64,000 bases of DNA from Pinus tabuliformis (GCA_031772625.1 CM062808.1:140408605-140472604); one strand, 5' to 3'; shown: positions 1 through 11,996, counted from the first letter of the stretch. The notes: generated from the sequence alone by a model not told the origin. Numbers and translations are program-made.

Positions 1-1975
1 AAAAGTTATCGGGTCCGCTCTTCATCGCATATCGGCATCGCAAAAAATACATTGTGTTACATCAGGTACCCAAAGTTTGCCGATTGCCGATTAGCTATGT
101 CATCCATTGCATCGTCAATAGTGCAATCATTTCATCACATTTTTTATGCTCACGTCATTTCTCTGAATCTACGATGTGCGTTTTGCGATATGGGAAGTGC
201 AATGTAAATATTCTCCGATCCCAGATATAATATTTCTTTAATGATGTGTTCGCTTCATTTCATTGCACATGTTCTTATCGGAAATTTGCCATTGCAATCT
301 CTGATGCGATAACTTCCAATGCATGCCTTTGAGCCATTAACATTTAATCGATATATGGCATAGCAACAAAAGTGAAGTCTTGCAAATTAAAATTGAAGCA
401 TGGTGAAGAAACATGTTATGTGAATCATCCGATACGGTGATATGCTATTTTAAAAGCAAGCTTGGGAAACCACTATGGAAAAAAAGCAATTGTTGACAAA
501 TTTGCAGCATACAAAAATCATTTCAATTTCTCATACATTTTAGTTTTAAATATATAATTCCATAATTAAAAATGGAATTCAAGACCTCTCTATCTTCATA
601 TTTGAATTCTATTATCTTTGATTTGGTCTTGATTTTGGATTTTATAAAATCATGGAGTTTATATGAAACTTATAATATTTTGAGAAACATTCATTACTGC
701 AAATTCTCATTCTCATTTCTGATGCATTTTTTTTAATTTCAACTCCCTTGAGCATTAAGCATTCCATTTTTACATTTTACTGCTTGCTTTAGTGTAAATA
801 AAATAAATAATGATTTTGGGTTACAGGATTTTGGTTAGTTTGACTTCTTTATGTTTTGAATGCTAATTAAAATTAGAAGTCAGCTAGTTTGGAGAAACTG
901 ATACTTTCAGGTAAGATCAAAAGAAATTATCCAATGGTAAGATTCATGTACCCACTTTCATTAATTTCCATTTCGTTGCTTTAGTTTCAGTTTTGTTTTT
1001 CTAATATACAAATCTGTTTTGCAGCTCTTCATAAAAACTTTCAATCCTCTGCCAGATCATATTCTTGAAGTCCATACTCTTCTTCTGGCTTAATTTCAAG
1101 AAGCAGCGATAATCTTCGTCGAAACAGCTACATCAGGAAGTTTCTCAACCTTTAGTTTGTTTATTTAGGCATCTTGTTTTTATTAGAAAATGATTAAGAT
1201 GATGCTTTGAAACAAGAAGAATAATATAAGACAGAAAGGTTTTCATTGTGGCTGAATTTTATCATCGCTGCTATTCAAAAAGCCTAAAACACTCACAACC
1301 CTGCAAGGTATGATTTATCCAATCTCGACCTAAGAATGATTGATTACACGATTATTTTATTTCTCTTCTTATTGTTGAGACATTGGTATAAACATTCTTG
1401 TTTGAGTTCATCTTGCGAAACATGGATTTTCCTTTCCATTTTTAGAGACTTCTTCGTTTTTATTTTTGTTCATTGATTTCTTTTCTCATTTTAGTATAAG
1501 AATTATTTTCTTTTGGATTTCAGCTTTGATTTTGGTGATTTTTCCATTATTTATATGGAAGGCCTATTTGTTACCTAACAATGGTCAAGATACGTGGAGA
1601 AAAAATTGTTAATAGTCACCTATTAGCTTTTTGTTAAATCCCTTAGTGAAGTTTGATTTTCTTATTATAGAGGTAGACATACTTAAATAAGAGATTACCA
1701 ATCAAGAGAAGTTGTCAAAGTATCATAAAATCTGAAAAATCTATTTTTCATCAAATTGTAATCATTTTGAGATTTCAAAATTTCATTAGGATCTTTCAAA
1801 GTTCTATTATCAGTCAAGAAAAGTTATTTTTAACCAAGTAAAGACACTTTACAGCAAAGCACCTTTAACTCTGAAATTGTCATTTTTAACTCCTAAGGAG
1901 TCAATGATTCTCCCTGTCCCAAAGAGTCTTATTTTTCTAGAGTATAATCCAGAAATATATTTAAACTTAAAAGAT

Positions 1976-2170
1976 AAGAGGTCTCATCATGAGCCTGCTT
2001 ACCATGATCATAGGGGAAAAATAGGCTGACATTACCAACACTGCTAAACAAACCAGGGTAATGGCTTATCATTGCAAACAATTATAAGACAAGGGGTCTC
2101 ATCATGAGCCAGCTTGTTCAACCCAATTTTAACCAGTGAATGGCATTGTCAACTATCTGGCTACCATACC
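1976..2170. repeat. Two degenerate 115-bp tandem units
   Basis: The 15-mer GTCTCATCATGAGCC occurs at 1981-1995 and again at 2096-2110, exactly 115 bp apart. What follows each copy is also related: a similar ACC/CAAC stretch, then an AATGGCTT near the end of each unit. It is an imperfect two-copy tandem duplication of unknown origin. Confidence 0.6.
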
Positions 2171-3204
2171 AAGACAATGGCTTTTAAGATTTACTTAAAA
2201 AATAACAATAAAAAAATAAAATTAAAAAGAGAAACATATATATATATGGATTTATTTCTAGATCAATAATTTTTAATGAGATGGGATTTTGAATCATTGA
2301 TGATTAAAAGGTAACCATGTCGAGACTATAGATGTTTGTTGGCAGCAGTGGCTCTACCTGTGACAAACGAGTATATTTTAAAAGCTAAGCTGTAAAGTGA
2401 CCCCTGCTTTATCTCTACAACTAATTAAGGACTGATATAGATTTTTGAAATATTTTAATTTATGAAAAATTTTGAGAAAAATTATAGTTAGATGATTCTT
2501 GTTTTATTAAGATTAATGAACCTAGTCTAGCATTCCAAAAAATAATTCTCTCTTCTTTAATTATTTTTACTTTAATTTTAGGAAAATCTCATTCATATCA
2601 AAGAGAGATAACTGGTTCTTCTCCTGTGTGTTGCCATTGTTGTGGTAAAAACACAACCCCGCATTATTGATGTGTTCACTTCAAATAATGGGGACCCTTT
2701 CTATTAAATTTTTGGCTAAACACCTTTTTGGATTTTTATTTAGTTGATTGCCCTACGCATTTGTCAATTTTTCATTTTCTTTGAATTCTTGTTTTGATTG
2801 CTTTGTTAAAATCGATTTTTTATAAGCTTCCCATTGACGCTTGTTTCGCCTCATTTGGTCAACTGGTTTGAAAATGGCACTCTTTTGAAAGTCTCATCAT
2901 TTATCTAGCCTGGGTTAAAAATGCATAAAATGTACAATATTGCATTTTGTAAATAAATTAGTTCGATAACGCATTCATTTTAAATATTAACCCATAACTA
3001 GTTTTTACTAACATTTTTCCATTTTTAGTTATGCAGCCAAATCATTAATTATCGGGATTTTAAGAAATTCACTCTCATTTCCAAATCAAATCCTAATCTC
3101 GAAAACCCAAACATTTAAGTGGCTGTAATTTTATTTTTATTTTCATTAAAGTGGCTGTAATTTAGAAACTTAAATTCATAAAAATAAAACCAAAATAAAA
3201 TTTA

Positions 3205-3285
3205 TGTTTAAAATTAAATTTTAAATTAATTAAATTAATTAATATATTAAATATAATTAATTTAATTAAATTAAAATTTAAAACA
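3205..3285. repeat. AT-only imperfect palindrome
   Basis: This is an almost pure A/T stretch built from TTAATTAA-type words. It can fold back on itself as a long imperfect hairpin. It borders the CGAT-rich patch on the left. Confidence 0.5.
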
Positions 3286-3300
3286 TAAAAAAAACATATA

Positions 3301-3690
3301 ATAAAATTGTTCTGATCGCGTCGGGGCTTTTAATCGGATCGGAAATTTTATTGAACATATTTTAAAAGCCCCGACACCACACCATACCCCGATCGCCGAT
3401 AAACAAAGTCAAAAGGCATCGTATCGGGGCTTTTCAATGCCAAAGTTTAAGAACCCCCGATACATACCATGCCCCGATGCGATATCAGATCGAGGATTTT
3501 GACTTGACACATCTTTATTAACCCCCGATAACCTTCCATCCCCGATGCCGATTGCCGATCATCAAAATGTGATAGCTTTTGGAATGGTTAAACCTAAGTC
3601 CTATATCGCATCGGAAATTTCATATGAAACAAGTTAAACACTCCACCCGATGCCGATGTCGATTCCCTGATCATTAAGCATTAGCATAAG
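3301..3690. repeat. CGAT/CCGAT-rich degenerate repeat patch
   Basis: Words such as CCCCGAT, GCCGAT and ATCGG recur about every 20-60 bp in an otherwise CpG-poor, AT-rich region. A perfect 13-bp inverted repeat lies inside: TCGGGGCTTTTAA at 3321-3333 and its reverse complement at 3362-3374. A third partial copy is at 3424-3434. A related CGAT-rich stretch opens the window (about 1-440). Identity is unknown. Confidence 0.5.
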
Positions 3691-3794
3691 TTTTATTACA
3701 CTTTGGTTTTTGTTTTAGTTTTTAAACTGACTCATACGTGAGTGGAATGAGCATGAAGCAAATTTAGTTTGTTTTATTAATTTAAAATAGTTTA

Positions 3795-3880
3795 AATATT
3801 TAATAATAAATTTTAAATTAATTAAAACTAATTAATATATAAAATTTAATTAATTTAATTTAATTAAAATTTATTTTTTA
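3795..3880. repeat. Second AT-only imperfect palindrome
   Basis: It is similar in composition and word content (TTAATTAA, TTTAATT) to the stretch at 3205-3285. The two flank the CGAT-rich patch and the 100 bp after it. Confidence 0.4.
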
Positions 3881-5740
3881 TTTAGTATTAATTAGTTTAT
3901 AAATAGATTATATTAATTAGTTATATTAAGATTAATTAATAATAGTTTATTAATTAATTAGTTTAGTTTAATTTAACAATTAAATTAGAATTAATTATTA
4001 GATAATTAGAATTCTAATTTAGGATTAGATTTTTAATTAAAATTTTAATTTTTAGCCCAGCAACAGAATTTCCAGATGTATTCCAGATTTCATCCATCAA
4101 CTTTGGAGGCTCATAGATTGAGTTATACTTGGCCAAATGAGGCCCAGGATGACTCATTGGAAAGATAAAATCAAGGAGAATATTTTTGAGGAGGTTTCAC
4201 TAACAGATTTAATCATTTATTGTGTCAAAAATCAGGCAGAAGATCAAGCTCCGAATTTTGAAACAAAATCAATTTTCTGAGTTATTTTCTTCATTTTCAT
4301 TTGTCCAAGCCTCTTCTAATTGCAGATCCATTGATTAATAATATCTCTAGCCAATCAAACCATTCAATGCATCAATTGAAAGCTTACATTTTATTTTCAA
4401 TTATTTATTTAAATAGAATTTGATTGGATTTGATTTAATTGCCAGAAATGATATTTTGATTGCATCTTAATTTATTTTGATTTCTTTTTGCAGGAAAACA
4501 GTGGGAGAAATATGAAGAAAAGGATTTCAATCAATGAGAAGGCTCCAACAATTAAATATTGGAATTTCAAACAAATAAAATCGTATTTGGCAGATTTCTC
4601 TTCAACAAACTCTTCTCTCAAGAATTCCTTCACAAATAGTATAAGTAATAGATTGCAAAATGGAATAGGGGCTGCTCTCCTCTGCAATTTTAGACTTCTA
4701 AAAGCACTACTGTAATAGGAATTTAGAGTTGTAGGAGAGAGGAGAGAAAATCTCAGATCTGGGGATTATTGAGGATTTTTCCTTTGTATCTTGAATTATA
4801 CATGAAGAGCAAAGTTTGCACTATTGTGGCTTTAGCTTTGAAAGTAGAAGTTCAAGCAATTAAAGAGCTGTTGGAGACCAAGGACAGAGAAATGGAAGCA
4901 ATAAATTGGTATTTCTAATACTATTGTTTCAAATATCAGTTTCATTTTTATGGTAACATGAATGTCTCATTTTATTCATGTTTGTGCACTATTGTCAACA
5001 TGGGTAATTTGTCTTAATATTGTTATTGGGTATCTCTTTTCTTATGAATTAAAATCTGATTTCTGAGTAACTATTTACTTAGAAATCTATCTTATAAAAC
5101 TGATTTATTGAATGGTAATGTGTTGTGAACTATTTCCACATGTCATTATTCAATTATTGGATTTACTGATATGATAATCAATATCATTTTTGTGAACTAC
5201 TTCCGGGAATGTTGTTGGTTTATTATTTCAGTTGATAGGTCTCAATAGGATGTGTTTTGGTAATCATAATATCAGTTAATTCAACTACTTTATTAACTTG
5301 ATATTCATTATAAACGAGACATATTTAAATCCCAATACTTTAATTATCTTGCTCTTAGTTGGGTTAGATTTATATCTGCCTAATTAAGATAGGATTTAAA
5401 TTAGTTTCTTTTTCTTGCATTATAGAATAAGCTTTCATTTAGAGTAAATTATACATTCTTTTAAGCCCTCTCCTCAAAGAGGCAAAATTTTAGTTGTGGC
5501 TTGGCTGAACCCAAATCAGCTTAAGGGTCATTCTCTTGCCTGATCAGCAAGAAGAAGTGATCTGATATCCCTATCTATTGGTAGGTAAAGATACATCATA
5601 AACCAATAGCAATAGGGAGAAGGTAACTGGACCTAGTTAAACCAGTCGGAGCCACCACACCAAACGGAAAAGGAGCTGATTTAAGGTCCGGATCGGGTGG
5701 TTATCCCCCATTGTTGTTGCAGCGATTTTCGAGGCATCAA

Positions 5741-6160
5741 CAGTTCCTCAGACAGAACACCAAAGGACACTGCTCACAAATAGATCACAGATTAATACAC
5801 TAGTATTGTTGACGTGGTTAAAACCCTTAAAGAGGGAAACAATCGATGGCATGAGCCAATGCGTCCACTTCAGGAAATTTATTAATAAAAGAATGAAAAT
5901 TTACATATGCTTCTCTCATGAACGGTTACCCTACAAATGACCCTCCATGCTCTTTAAATAGAGATCATGGACCAATCGGGTGTTAAGCCACGCATTAAGT
6001 GTTGGTAATACTGAGGAGAGAATGAATTGTCAAATCACTACATATTATGACCGTTGGATTGTAAGTTACAAAAGTACCTAGTAAAGAAACACACTTTACC
6101 TAACTCTACACTAGACCAAGTTATACTTAACTATTTCCTATGTGTCGGAATATCCTAACA
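5741..6160 (-). mobile_element. Old Copia LTR fragment (E5 family)
   Basis: This stretch aligns along its length with the 454-bp LTRs of the Copia element at 39601-45602. It shares the GTTCCTCAG start region, the conserved internal blocks and the end TGTCGGAATATCCTAACA. It is clearly more divergent than the two E5 LTRs are from each other, so it is an older relative. The left end lacks the first roughly 20 bp of the family LTR, and I found no convincing target-site duplication. It may be a solo LTR with a variant end or a truncated copy. Confidence 0.8.
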
Positions 6161-6299
6161 CTGTTGTGGTACTGCGCTCTAAAATTTGTTTGGGAATTCA
6201 TCCACTGCTGTCAACCCATTGTCTGTAGGCAGATCCCTTGCGTCTATTGTCATATAGCATAGTGATCTAACCATCATGTTGCAATTAAGCATTGTGACT

Positions 6300-6841
6300 T
6301 CATGCAGTCGATTCTGCCATCTCTCTACTTGTTTTTCTTCCTTCTATAGTCAGATTCACCTAATCCTATTCTCACATAGTTATCTTGTAAATAAAATCAA
6401 GATCATCATCACTATCATCGTCATGCACCAGTTTAGTTTATCGCGCTCCTTCAGCTGTATATAGCAGTACTACTATGCATAGTGATTTTTTTCAAAGATC
6501 ATTTTGCGCTTTTTTAGATTTATGACTATGTTCATGTTGGTGGCCTAGTCTATTCCTAGTAGTGTAGGATAGGGATTACTATTATCGACGATCTCTATCA
6601 CTTCAAAATCTTCCTACGTGCATGCACCTTCAATATCTAATGTTACCCCTTGCAATATTCCCATGGGTAAGATCTTCTGTTGGTTCGCCATTCATAACTG
6701 AATAGGAAACCACTGTAGCATGGGTCTGTCCATGTGTTCCCATGTTTCTTTTGGTAGTACATTCGTGTTTGATACGGGATCCAAGATTACCTGATCCATT
6801 TCATACTCGCCAATTTACGCATTCAACCTCATTTCCCTTCC
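6300..6841 (-). pseudogene. E1 protease-region remnant
   Basis: On the minus strand, short stretches resemble the retropepsin region of plant Gypsy elements, including a run like VINLKKRKMIFE (around 6490-6530) that is typical of the segment after the protease active site. There is no continuous frame. Its position, directly continuing the zinc-knuckle part of gag once E2 is set aside, supports the call. It is an old fossil. Confidence 0.45.
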
Positions 6842-6846
6842 TATGT
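6842..6846. repeat. Target-site duplication TATGT (left) of E2
   Basis: The bases TATGT directly precede the E2 left LTR. The same five bases follow the right LTR at 14784-14788, as expected for a 5-bp staggered integration. Confidence 0.95.
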
Positions 6847-7906
6847 TGTTGTGGGGAAAAATGCCTATGCAGGATGATCCTATCCACCTAAGGTGTGACA
6901 GTGCCTTAGCAACAAACAGAGACAGCTATTCTAGTATTCTTCCTTTATGAATTAAGAATGAAGAGAGATGGATGGACTAACCGGTGTCTTCCGTTTGTCC
7001 CTCGATCCGATTTCTCTTCTCTTTGAGAGTTCCCAGCTACTTGCCTTCTCGCTCGCCCAGCTTCAACAGGTCTCTGCAAGATCACAAGAGGAGAACACTA
7101 CACAAAGACATAGATTCATATTCATAACTAGTTCAGGATTAGAAATAAACTAAACATACTAATGCAATCATACATCAAAGATACATCGGTATATAGGAGA
7201 AACCAAGATAGCTTTATTGATGAATAACAAGGTTCACGAAGAGATACAACCAAGAAGGCTCCAATCCAGCATCTCCTTCCTAGCAAATGGAATTCCTATC
7301 TTCACCTCCCTTCAAAGCATTAAGCACCCAATGATTCCAGTCTCAAACCAACAACAATTCTTTGCAATAACAAAATTCCAACCTCTAGATCTCATGGAGG
7401 AGAGATCCATATATAGATGTTTGGAGAGAGGATGAGTCAGCTTGAGATCTGACTAGTGTCCTCTCCCTCTGTTAGTTCTTGATTCCACTTGGAGGTTCTT
7501 GCTTCCACTTGGAGATTGAGAACCTCTTACTCATCACCAGTCGAATTCACTGAGGCAAGTGTCATTGAGGAAGATTCTGGAAGCTTCCTGGGTCTTGACA
7601 CCTTGTGGAATGAACTTGCCATTTGTCAACTCTCGCTCAGCGCACCCTGGTAGTGCTTCTACCTACGTTGCAGTGCAGGTAGCCAGTGTTGACTTTGCAT
7701 TTCAGCGCAGATAGCTAGTGGAGCCACTGAATTGATCCTGAATTGACTTGTTTTTGAGCAGTTTCTGGTGGAGAACTTCTGTGAATTGCTGTGGTTTGTT
7801 AGCCTTGTTCCTCTAAGGGTAGGAACAACATGTTTAGGGACTTTGGATCCCTTAGATTATGGACATTTCATGCTCAATGCTGTAAGGCACAAAAATGTCT
7901 ATAACA
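6847..7906 (-). repeat. E2 left LTR (3' LTR in element sense)
   Basis: It starts TGTTGTGGGG and ends TCTATAACA, with TG..CA termini. It matches 13724-14783 almost base for base and has the same length. It has no coding content; short frames inside it differ between the copies. Confidence 0.95.
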
Positions 7907-7925
7907 GTTGCCCCCTAAAGTATGA
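7907..7925 (-). other. E2 polypurine tract
   Basis: Directly after the left LTR the plus strand reads GTTGCCCCCTAAAG, which is a purine-rich tract (CTTTAGGGGGCAAC) on the element strand, placed where plus-strand priming is expected. Confidence 0.8.
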
Positions 7926-9059
7926 GGCTGTTTATCAGGTGAAATGCTTTATCAGGAGGCTCTGAAGTTCATCCAATGCTAGGAGGAGACCTGTATTAAG
8001 ATACAATACAATACATTATTTTGCATACTGCTTTCATGATCTAGCTGAGGCGGGCATTCCCATGCTCAGCTTTATAAATTCATTTTTTCTGTACATAGAA
8101 CATACAATCGTCTGATGGTAGACTGATAATTTTGATGAAATTATCATCCTTTGGGTAGGATGATTATCTGCTGCAATGATGTACATGTCAATGTCTTTAT
8201 CTTTCCTGAATATATATCGCAGCCCGGATGGATGAGACTAGATCCGTGGTCTTCAAACTCATTCGATCTTCACTCTAAGTACAAGTCGATCCATGTGAGA
8301 AATGTTCTGAAGTCGAACATGGAAAGACATCGCTTGATTACCGGTCAATGAGGTAAACCGTTAACAAGCGCGAGAGGAATCACCGATAATGATAATGACC
8401 CTCAAGGTACTGCAGTACAATTCACGTGGTGTGAATAAAGGACTTGGCGTCGAACACCACGCAAAATCTTTCGGTCGAAGGTCATTGATGTATACTTGTC
8501 GCCGGAAGTGAGGAACTTGCCATTGAGGCATGCAAGCTTCAAAGTACTGAAGGGGTTGTTCCTAGATCAACTTCTTGGATAATGAGCTGATGTCAACAAG
8601 AAGCGATCCATCAAAGGAGGGCCTTAATGAATCCCACATCAATGACACGGAATGGAGCTAATGATTTTGATGGAGGTGAAAATGATCTGTGACATATGAT
8701 TCAGGGTGGCGGTCATGAAAGGATGAAGGATAATGTATGGCAGTGGATGGGACACGGTTGACTTCTCTGAATGACTTCTCTTGAACATATGGTGACACTG
8801 ATGCGATGGATCGGTAGCATTACCCCAAATATGGATGGTATGGCGAGACCATGGTGATGTGACCGGTGAATGAAACAACCCAACCCGATTGTGGTATGGA
8901 GGAAAAGTGTCATGTTCAGGAGCGACTTGCTACCATCAAAGTTTTCTTGAGTTTCTCCCAATTTTTCCCCAGTCATTGCTGACCAGTACCTCTTTATTTT
9001 TGTCAAGCTTGAGGAGGATAACATATGCTTGTTCTATAACTTGCCCTTCGGGCAAGCCC

Positions 9060-9480
9060 ATCGCTATGTTTTAACGATCCTAGCGATAGTGAAACTCGTT
9101 CTCGTCTAAAGACAAGTTTGTCGCTATTTAATGATTTTAACGAATCTAACGACAAAGATAACTCGGTCCTTTTCATTTTTAGAGAGTCTGAAAAGGTACA
9201 TAAAGTCAACTCTGAAAGTCCTTTTTCATCATCTAATCCCTTAAGTCCGAAAAAGTATAAAACAATACAGAAGGGATGAGTTTTCGATAGTTTTAACGAG
9301 CTGAACAAAACAAGCGCTCGATCTTTTTGTGCAATAATCCCTCAGGTCCAAAAAGATTAAAATCTAGAGGAGGGATAGCACTTCCGGTTGCTTTAACGAG
9401 CTGGAAGGCCAAAACTCGGCAATCTTTTCATATTTTACGAGTCAGATGAAAAGAGCTTAAAGAAGACTCGTCTTTTGAGG
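9060..9480. repeat. Dispersed hairpin modules, cluster 1
   Basis: T-rich starts followed by AACGAG-type words recur, each with a complementary word 15-25 bases on. Examples are AACGA/TCGTT near 9070, AGAGT/ACTCT near 9180, CGAGC/GCTCG near 9297, CGAG/CTCG near 9395 and ACGAGTC/GACTCGT near 9441. The stem words differ but pairing is kept. Confidence 0.6.
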
Positions 9481-9720
9481 AACGAGTGATAAAACGGGTT
9501 AGCAGCTGATTCCAGGTATAGGTTGGAATTTTCCAATCACGGCAGTGTCACAAGGATGGCTAGTGAAATCACTCTTCGCAGCTGTTCCTCAAAATGGGTA
9601 AACAATCATATGGAGGTGAACGATCGGCCAAATGAAAAGTGGATGTGATGGTGCAAACACGACCAAGGCTTTAATGGCTGATAATGTTACATTCACAGTG
9701 GCTATTTACCGGGTAGTTCA

Positions 9721-9875
9721 TTTTTTAACGAGCTTAAACGCGGGAAAACACTGCTCAATCTTATGTTTATATTTTAACGAGCATGAACTAAGTGCTAAAA
9801 CTGCTCGGATCTTGCGTTTATTTTTTAACGAGCATGAACTGTGTGCTAAAACTGCTCGATTATCTAGTCATATGA
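9721..9875. repeat. Three 50-bp tandem hairpin units
   Basis: The word AACGAGC starts at 9727, 9776 and 9827, giving periods of 49 and 51 bp. Each unit has a T-run before it and a complementary GCTC word near its end. Units two and three carry a perfect 6-bp stem, CGAGCA with TGCTCG (9778-9783 with 9802-9807 in unit two). Confidence 0.8.
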
Positions 9876-10427
9876 TAAGAATGTCTCATGTAAGATTCCA
9901 TTTTTTATGGAGCTTGCGCCTTACCAAAGCTATGCCCCGCATCCTTCCGTTATGCAAGTTCGGAAACGACTAATCCTACGAGTTTAAAGGGTTAGACCTA
10001 CAGGTTTAAAGGGAGGACCTAAAAATTTAAAAAAATAAATAGCCGCCCCTTGCTTGCACTCCGAAAGGTTTGCATGCCCCCAGTTATAAAACAGAGTTTC
10101 AATGTTACCCCTACTTTAGTCCAATAAAACATTTGTTTTACCGAGAGAGGCCTACCTCTTTCAGGTTACCAAAGATTGCTCCATTCGCGGCCACGAATAA
10201 AACACTTCCTCGGCGATGTCTACCGAAATAGACAAAGGTGAGCGACGATGCCTGCCAACTCACATAACTTTTACAAAAGAATCTTATTCTAGAATAACCC
10301 CTCTTCCTAGACGGACGGGGTACAGACTAGTCATATTCTCCCGCGGAAACCTACCCTATACCCAAAGTTTTCCTGCCGAAGCAGACCAGGACGCATGCCC
10401 CCTGGGTTCCAGTCATATCCTCCCGGA

Positions 10428-11996
10428 TTACTCGCGCTCATTATGAGGACGGACCGTGGGTTGAGACACTTCTTGCGTGAAGAGACCATTTAGGGATGGT
10501 ACATGACTATTTGCGATGCGTGATCCGGGAAATGAAAGTTGGTCCACGAGCTTGACCACTCTTCCTTCGTGCGGAAAACAAATTACTCTAAAGAGTGAGG
10601 AGACGATGGCTCCCATGCAATATATATAGTCTCGTCCAAGGAGTAGGTTATAATCCAAGGGTCCTTGAACGACCATCACGTTCATTTGAACGGTCTTCCC
10701 TTTCAATGTTATGGGCACATTGGGGAGGATCCCTAAAGGTCGACTGGTTCCTTTATCAAAGCCTGATAGATTTCTCATTTCAGGCAAAAGCGCTGGCAAA
10801 CCAAGCGCTTTCCAAGCAATAGAGGAAAGGATACTCACAGATGCCCCCTCATCAATGATAGTGCCAGCCATTACCATTCTGTATATTTGAACAATAATTC
10901 TGAATGGTATACTGGCTGGTAACCGGGGTCTGCCTAGTTGGTTCCAGTCGAAGGACACAACTAGGTTGCTTGGTGGTGGGACCGAATAGACGGCCGGATA
11001 TCGCTCTGACGAACTTCCTTCCTGCGATAAAGGAATGGGTGCATTGCCCCCTTGTTCGTCGGAGTCTGTGTTGATGAAGAGAATTTGGATGGTGTCGTCT
11101 TTATTCTCCTCTGTGATGGTATCATTCGAAGATAGAGCCTCTGAAGGCAAAACCGGGTCAACTGCCGCCTCAACCTTTTGACTTTCGTCAGGTATGGATT
11201 CAGATGGTTCATCTTCAATGATAGGTGCTTCGGCTGACCACCTGAGTGGGCCAGCCGGGTTCTCAACTAGTGAAGGACTTGGCAGGAGTTTTTGATATCC
11301 AGGAGGAAGTTGCGCTCGTAAAATCGGGCGATCTTCCAAAACTCTTTTAGCCTCATCTAAGAAGGGACAACGGTGGATGGCATGGTCGCCTTCACACAGT
11401 TTGCAGGGAAATCTAGCTTTCCCTCTCTGTCCTGTGGCTTCACTTTCACTAGTTGACGGTGTGCAGTCAACATGGCTATCAGAGGTTGACGCCACCGAAT
11501 TGTGGAAACGGGGAGACCAGTCCCTTAGTATCCGAGGGATGCAGGGACAATCTCTGTGGAAGTGGTCTCCCTTGCATATGACACATGGCGATTTAGACCT
11601 AGTCAGTGCTGTGTGTGGATTTTTGTCAGACGACACTTGTTTGCCCCCAGTCGCTTTTGACTCTTCCTTCTTCTTCTCTTTCTTCTTCTTTTCCTTCTTC
11701 TCCTTAGGAACTTGGTTTTTTGTTTTACCAGTTCCGTCAAGCGAAGAGGAAGGAGGAGAGGAAGAATTAGATGAAGTAGAAGGCTGGTGGGCAACTCTGG
11801 TCTGGTCTAACTGTTGACTCGACTGTTCAGGAATAGTGGTGTTCTGAACGACATTGGTTGAAAAGAGCCAGACTGGCAGGCCAATTGTCAGTCCTGGAAG
11901 CGACAATGTGGCCATATGGGGCACACCAACATCTCCCCAAGAGGAGAAAGGACTAGGATTTCCACCAAGAGGAATCCCTTGGTTGGTGGGCTCCAT
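10428..11996 (-). CDS. E2 ORF: zinc-knuckle plus retropepsin-like protein
   Basis: This is a 522-residue open frame, the only long one in E2. Residues 1-90 are S/P/Q-rich. A lysine/glutamate-rich stretch at about 97-113 could bind nucleic acid. Two knuckles of the CX2CX3HX4C kind lie at about 138-150 (CVICKGDHFHRDC) and 198-210 (CKLCEGDHAIHRC). An acidic linker follows. A retropepsin-like domain runs from about 360 to 475, with DEGAS at about 382-386 and LLGRDY near 455. The knuckle style matches that of E3 gag. No capsid, RT or integrase is visible. Its likely role is RNA binding and possibly processing in the element's particles; this is inferred from family, not shown. Confidence 0.8.
   Translation of the reverse strand: MEPTNQGIPLGGNPSPFSSWGDVGVPHMATLSLPGLTIGLPVWLFSTNVVQNTTIPEQSSQQLDQTRVAHQPSTSSNSSSPPSSSLDGTGKTKNQVPKEKKEKKKKEKKKEESKATGGKQVSSDKNPHTALTRSKSPCVICKGDHFHRDCPCIPRILRDWSPRFHNSVASTSDSHVDCTPSTSESEATGQRGKARFPCKLCEGDHAIHRCPFLDEAKRVLEDRPILRAQLPPGYQKLLPSPSLVENPAGPLRWSAEAPIIEDEPSESIPDESQKVEAAVDPVLPSEALSSNDTITEENKDDTIQILFINTDSDEQGGNAPIPLSQEGSSSERYPAVYSVPPPSNLVVSFDWNQLGRPRLPASIPFRIIVQIYRMVMAGTIIDEGASVSILSSIAWKALGLPALLPEMRNLSGFDKGTSRPLGILPNVPITLKGKTVQMNVMVVQGPLDYNLLLGRDYIYCMGAIVSSLFRVICFPHEGRVVKLVDQLSFPGSRIANSHVPSLNGLFTQEVSQPTVRPHNERE

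Larger units (their letters stand above)
1..5740. other. AT-rich gene-free stretch, unclassified
   Basis: No long open frame and no recognisable protein motif is present on either strand. The sequence is AT-rich with scattered CGAT-rich patches (about 1-440 and 3300-3690), AT palindromes and a degenerate duplication, listed separately. About 4030-4900 has the feel of an old LTR or retroelement leader (a purine-rich stretch near 4730-4755, then a T-rich stretch), and 5430-5735 also looks repeat-derived, but I could not pair either with a second copy. A 75-codon frame at 4488-4715 has no recognisable domain and I do not call it a gene. Confidence 0.6.
7926..10427 (-). other. E2 3' non-coding interior
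   Basis: About 2.5 kb lies between the ORF and the 3' LTR. Short frames on both strands here have no recognisable domain and I treat them as chance. The notable content is the hairpin series at 9060-9480 and 9721-9875, listed separately. Confidence 0.6.

Noticed and set aside
4488-4715. 75-codon plus-strand frame as a host gene
   Set aside because: Short, no recognisable domain, in AT-rich unclassified sequence with no supporting splice or promoter context; an overlapping minus-strand frame of similar length exists.
5430-5740. Internal part of the Copia element adjoining the LTR fragment
   Set aside because: It does not match the E5 leader or gag, and no primer-binding site is present at the junction.
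6968-7153. 61-codon frame present in both E2 LTRs (also at 13845-14030)
   Set aside because: Its presence in both copies follows from LTR identity; it is on the strand opposite to the element and no domain is seen.
9632-9973. 113-residue plus-strand frame with internal repeats
   Set aside because: The repeated residues come from the 50-bp hairpin units; the frame is opposite to E2 polarity and has no domain.
11377-11817. 146-residue plus-strand frame with a phenylalanine-rich stretch
   Set aside because: It is the complement of the K/E-rich part of the E2 ORF; the apparent hydrophobic segment is a mirror of the lysine codons.
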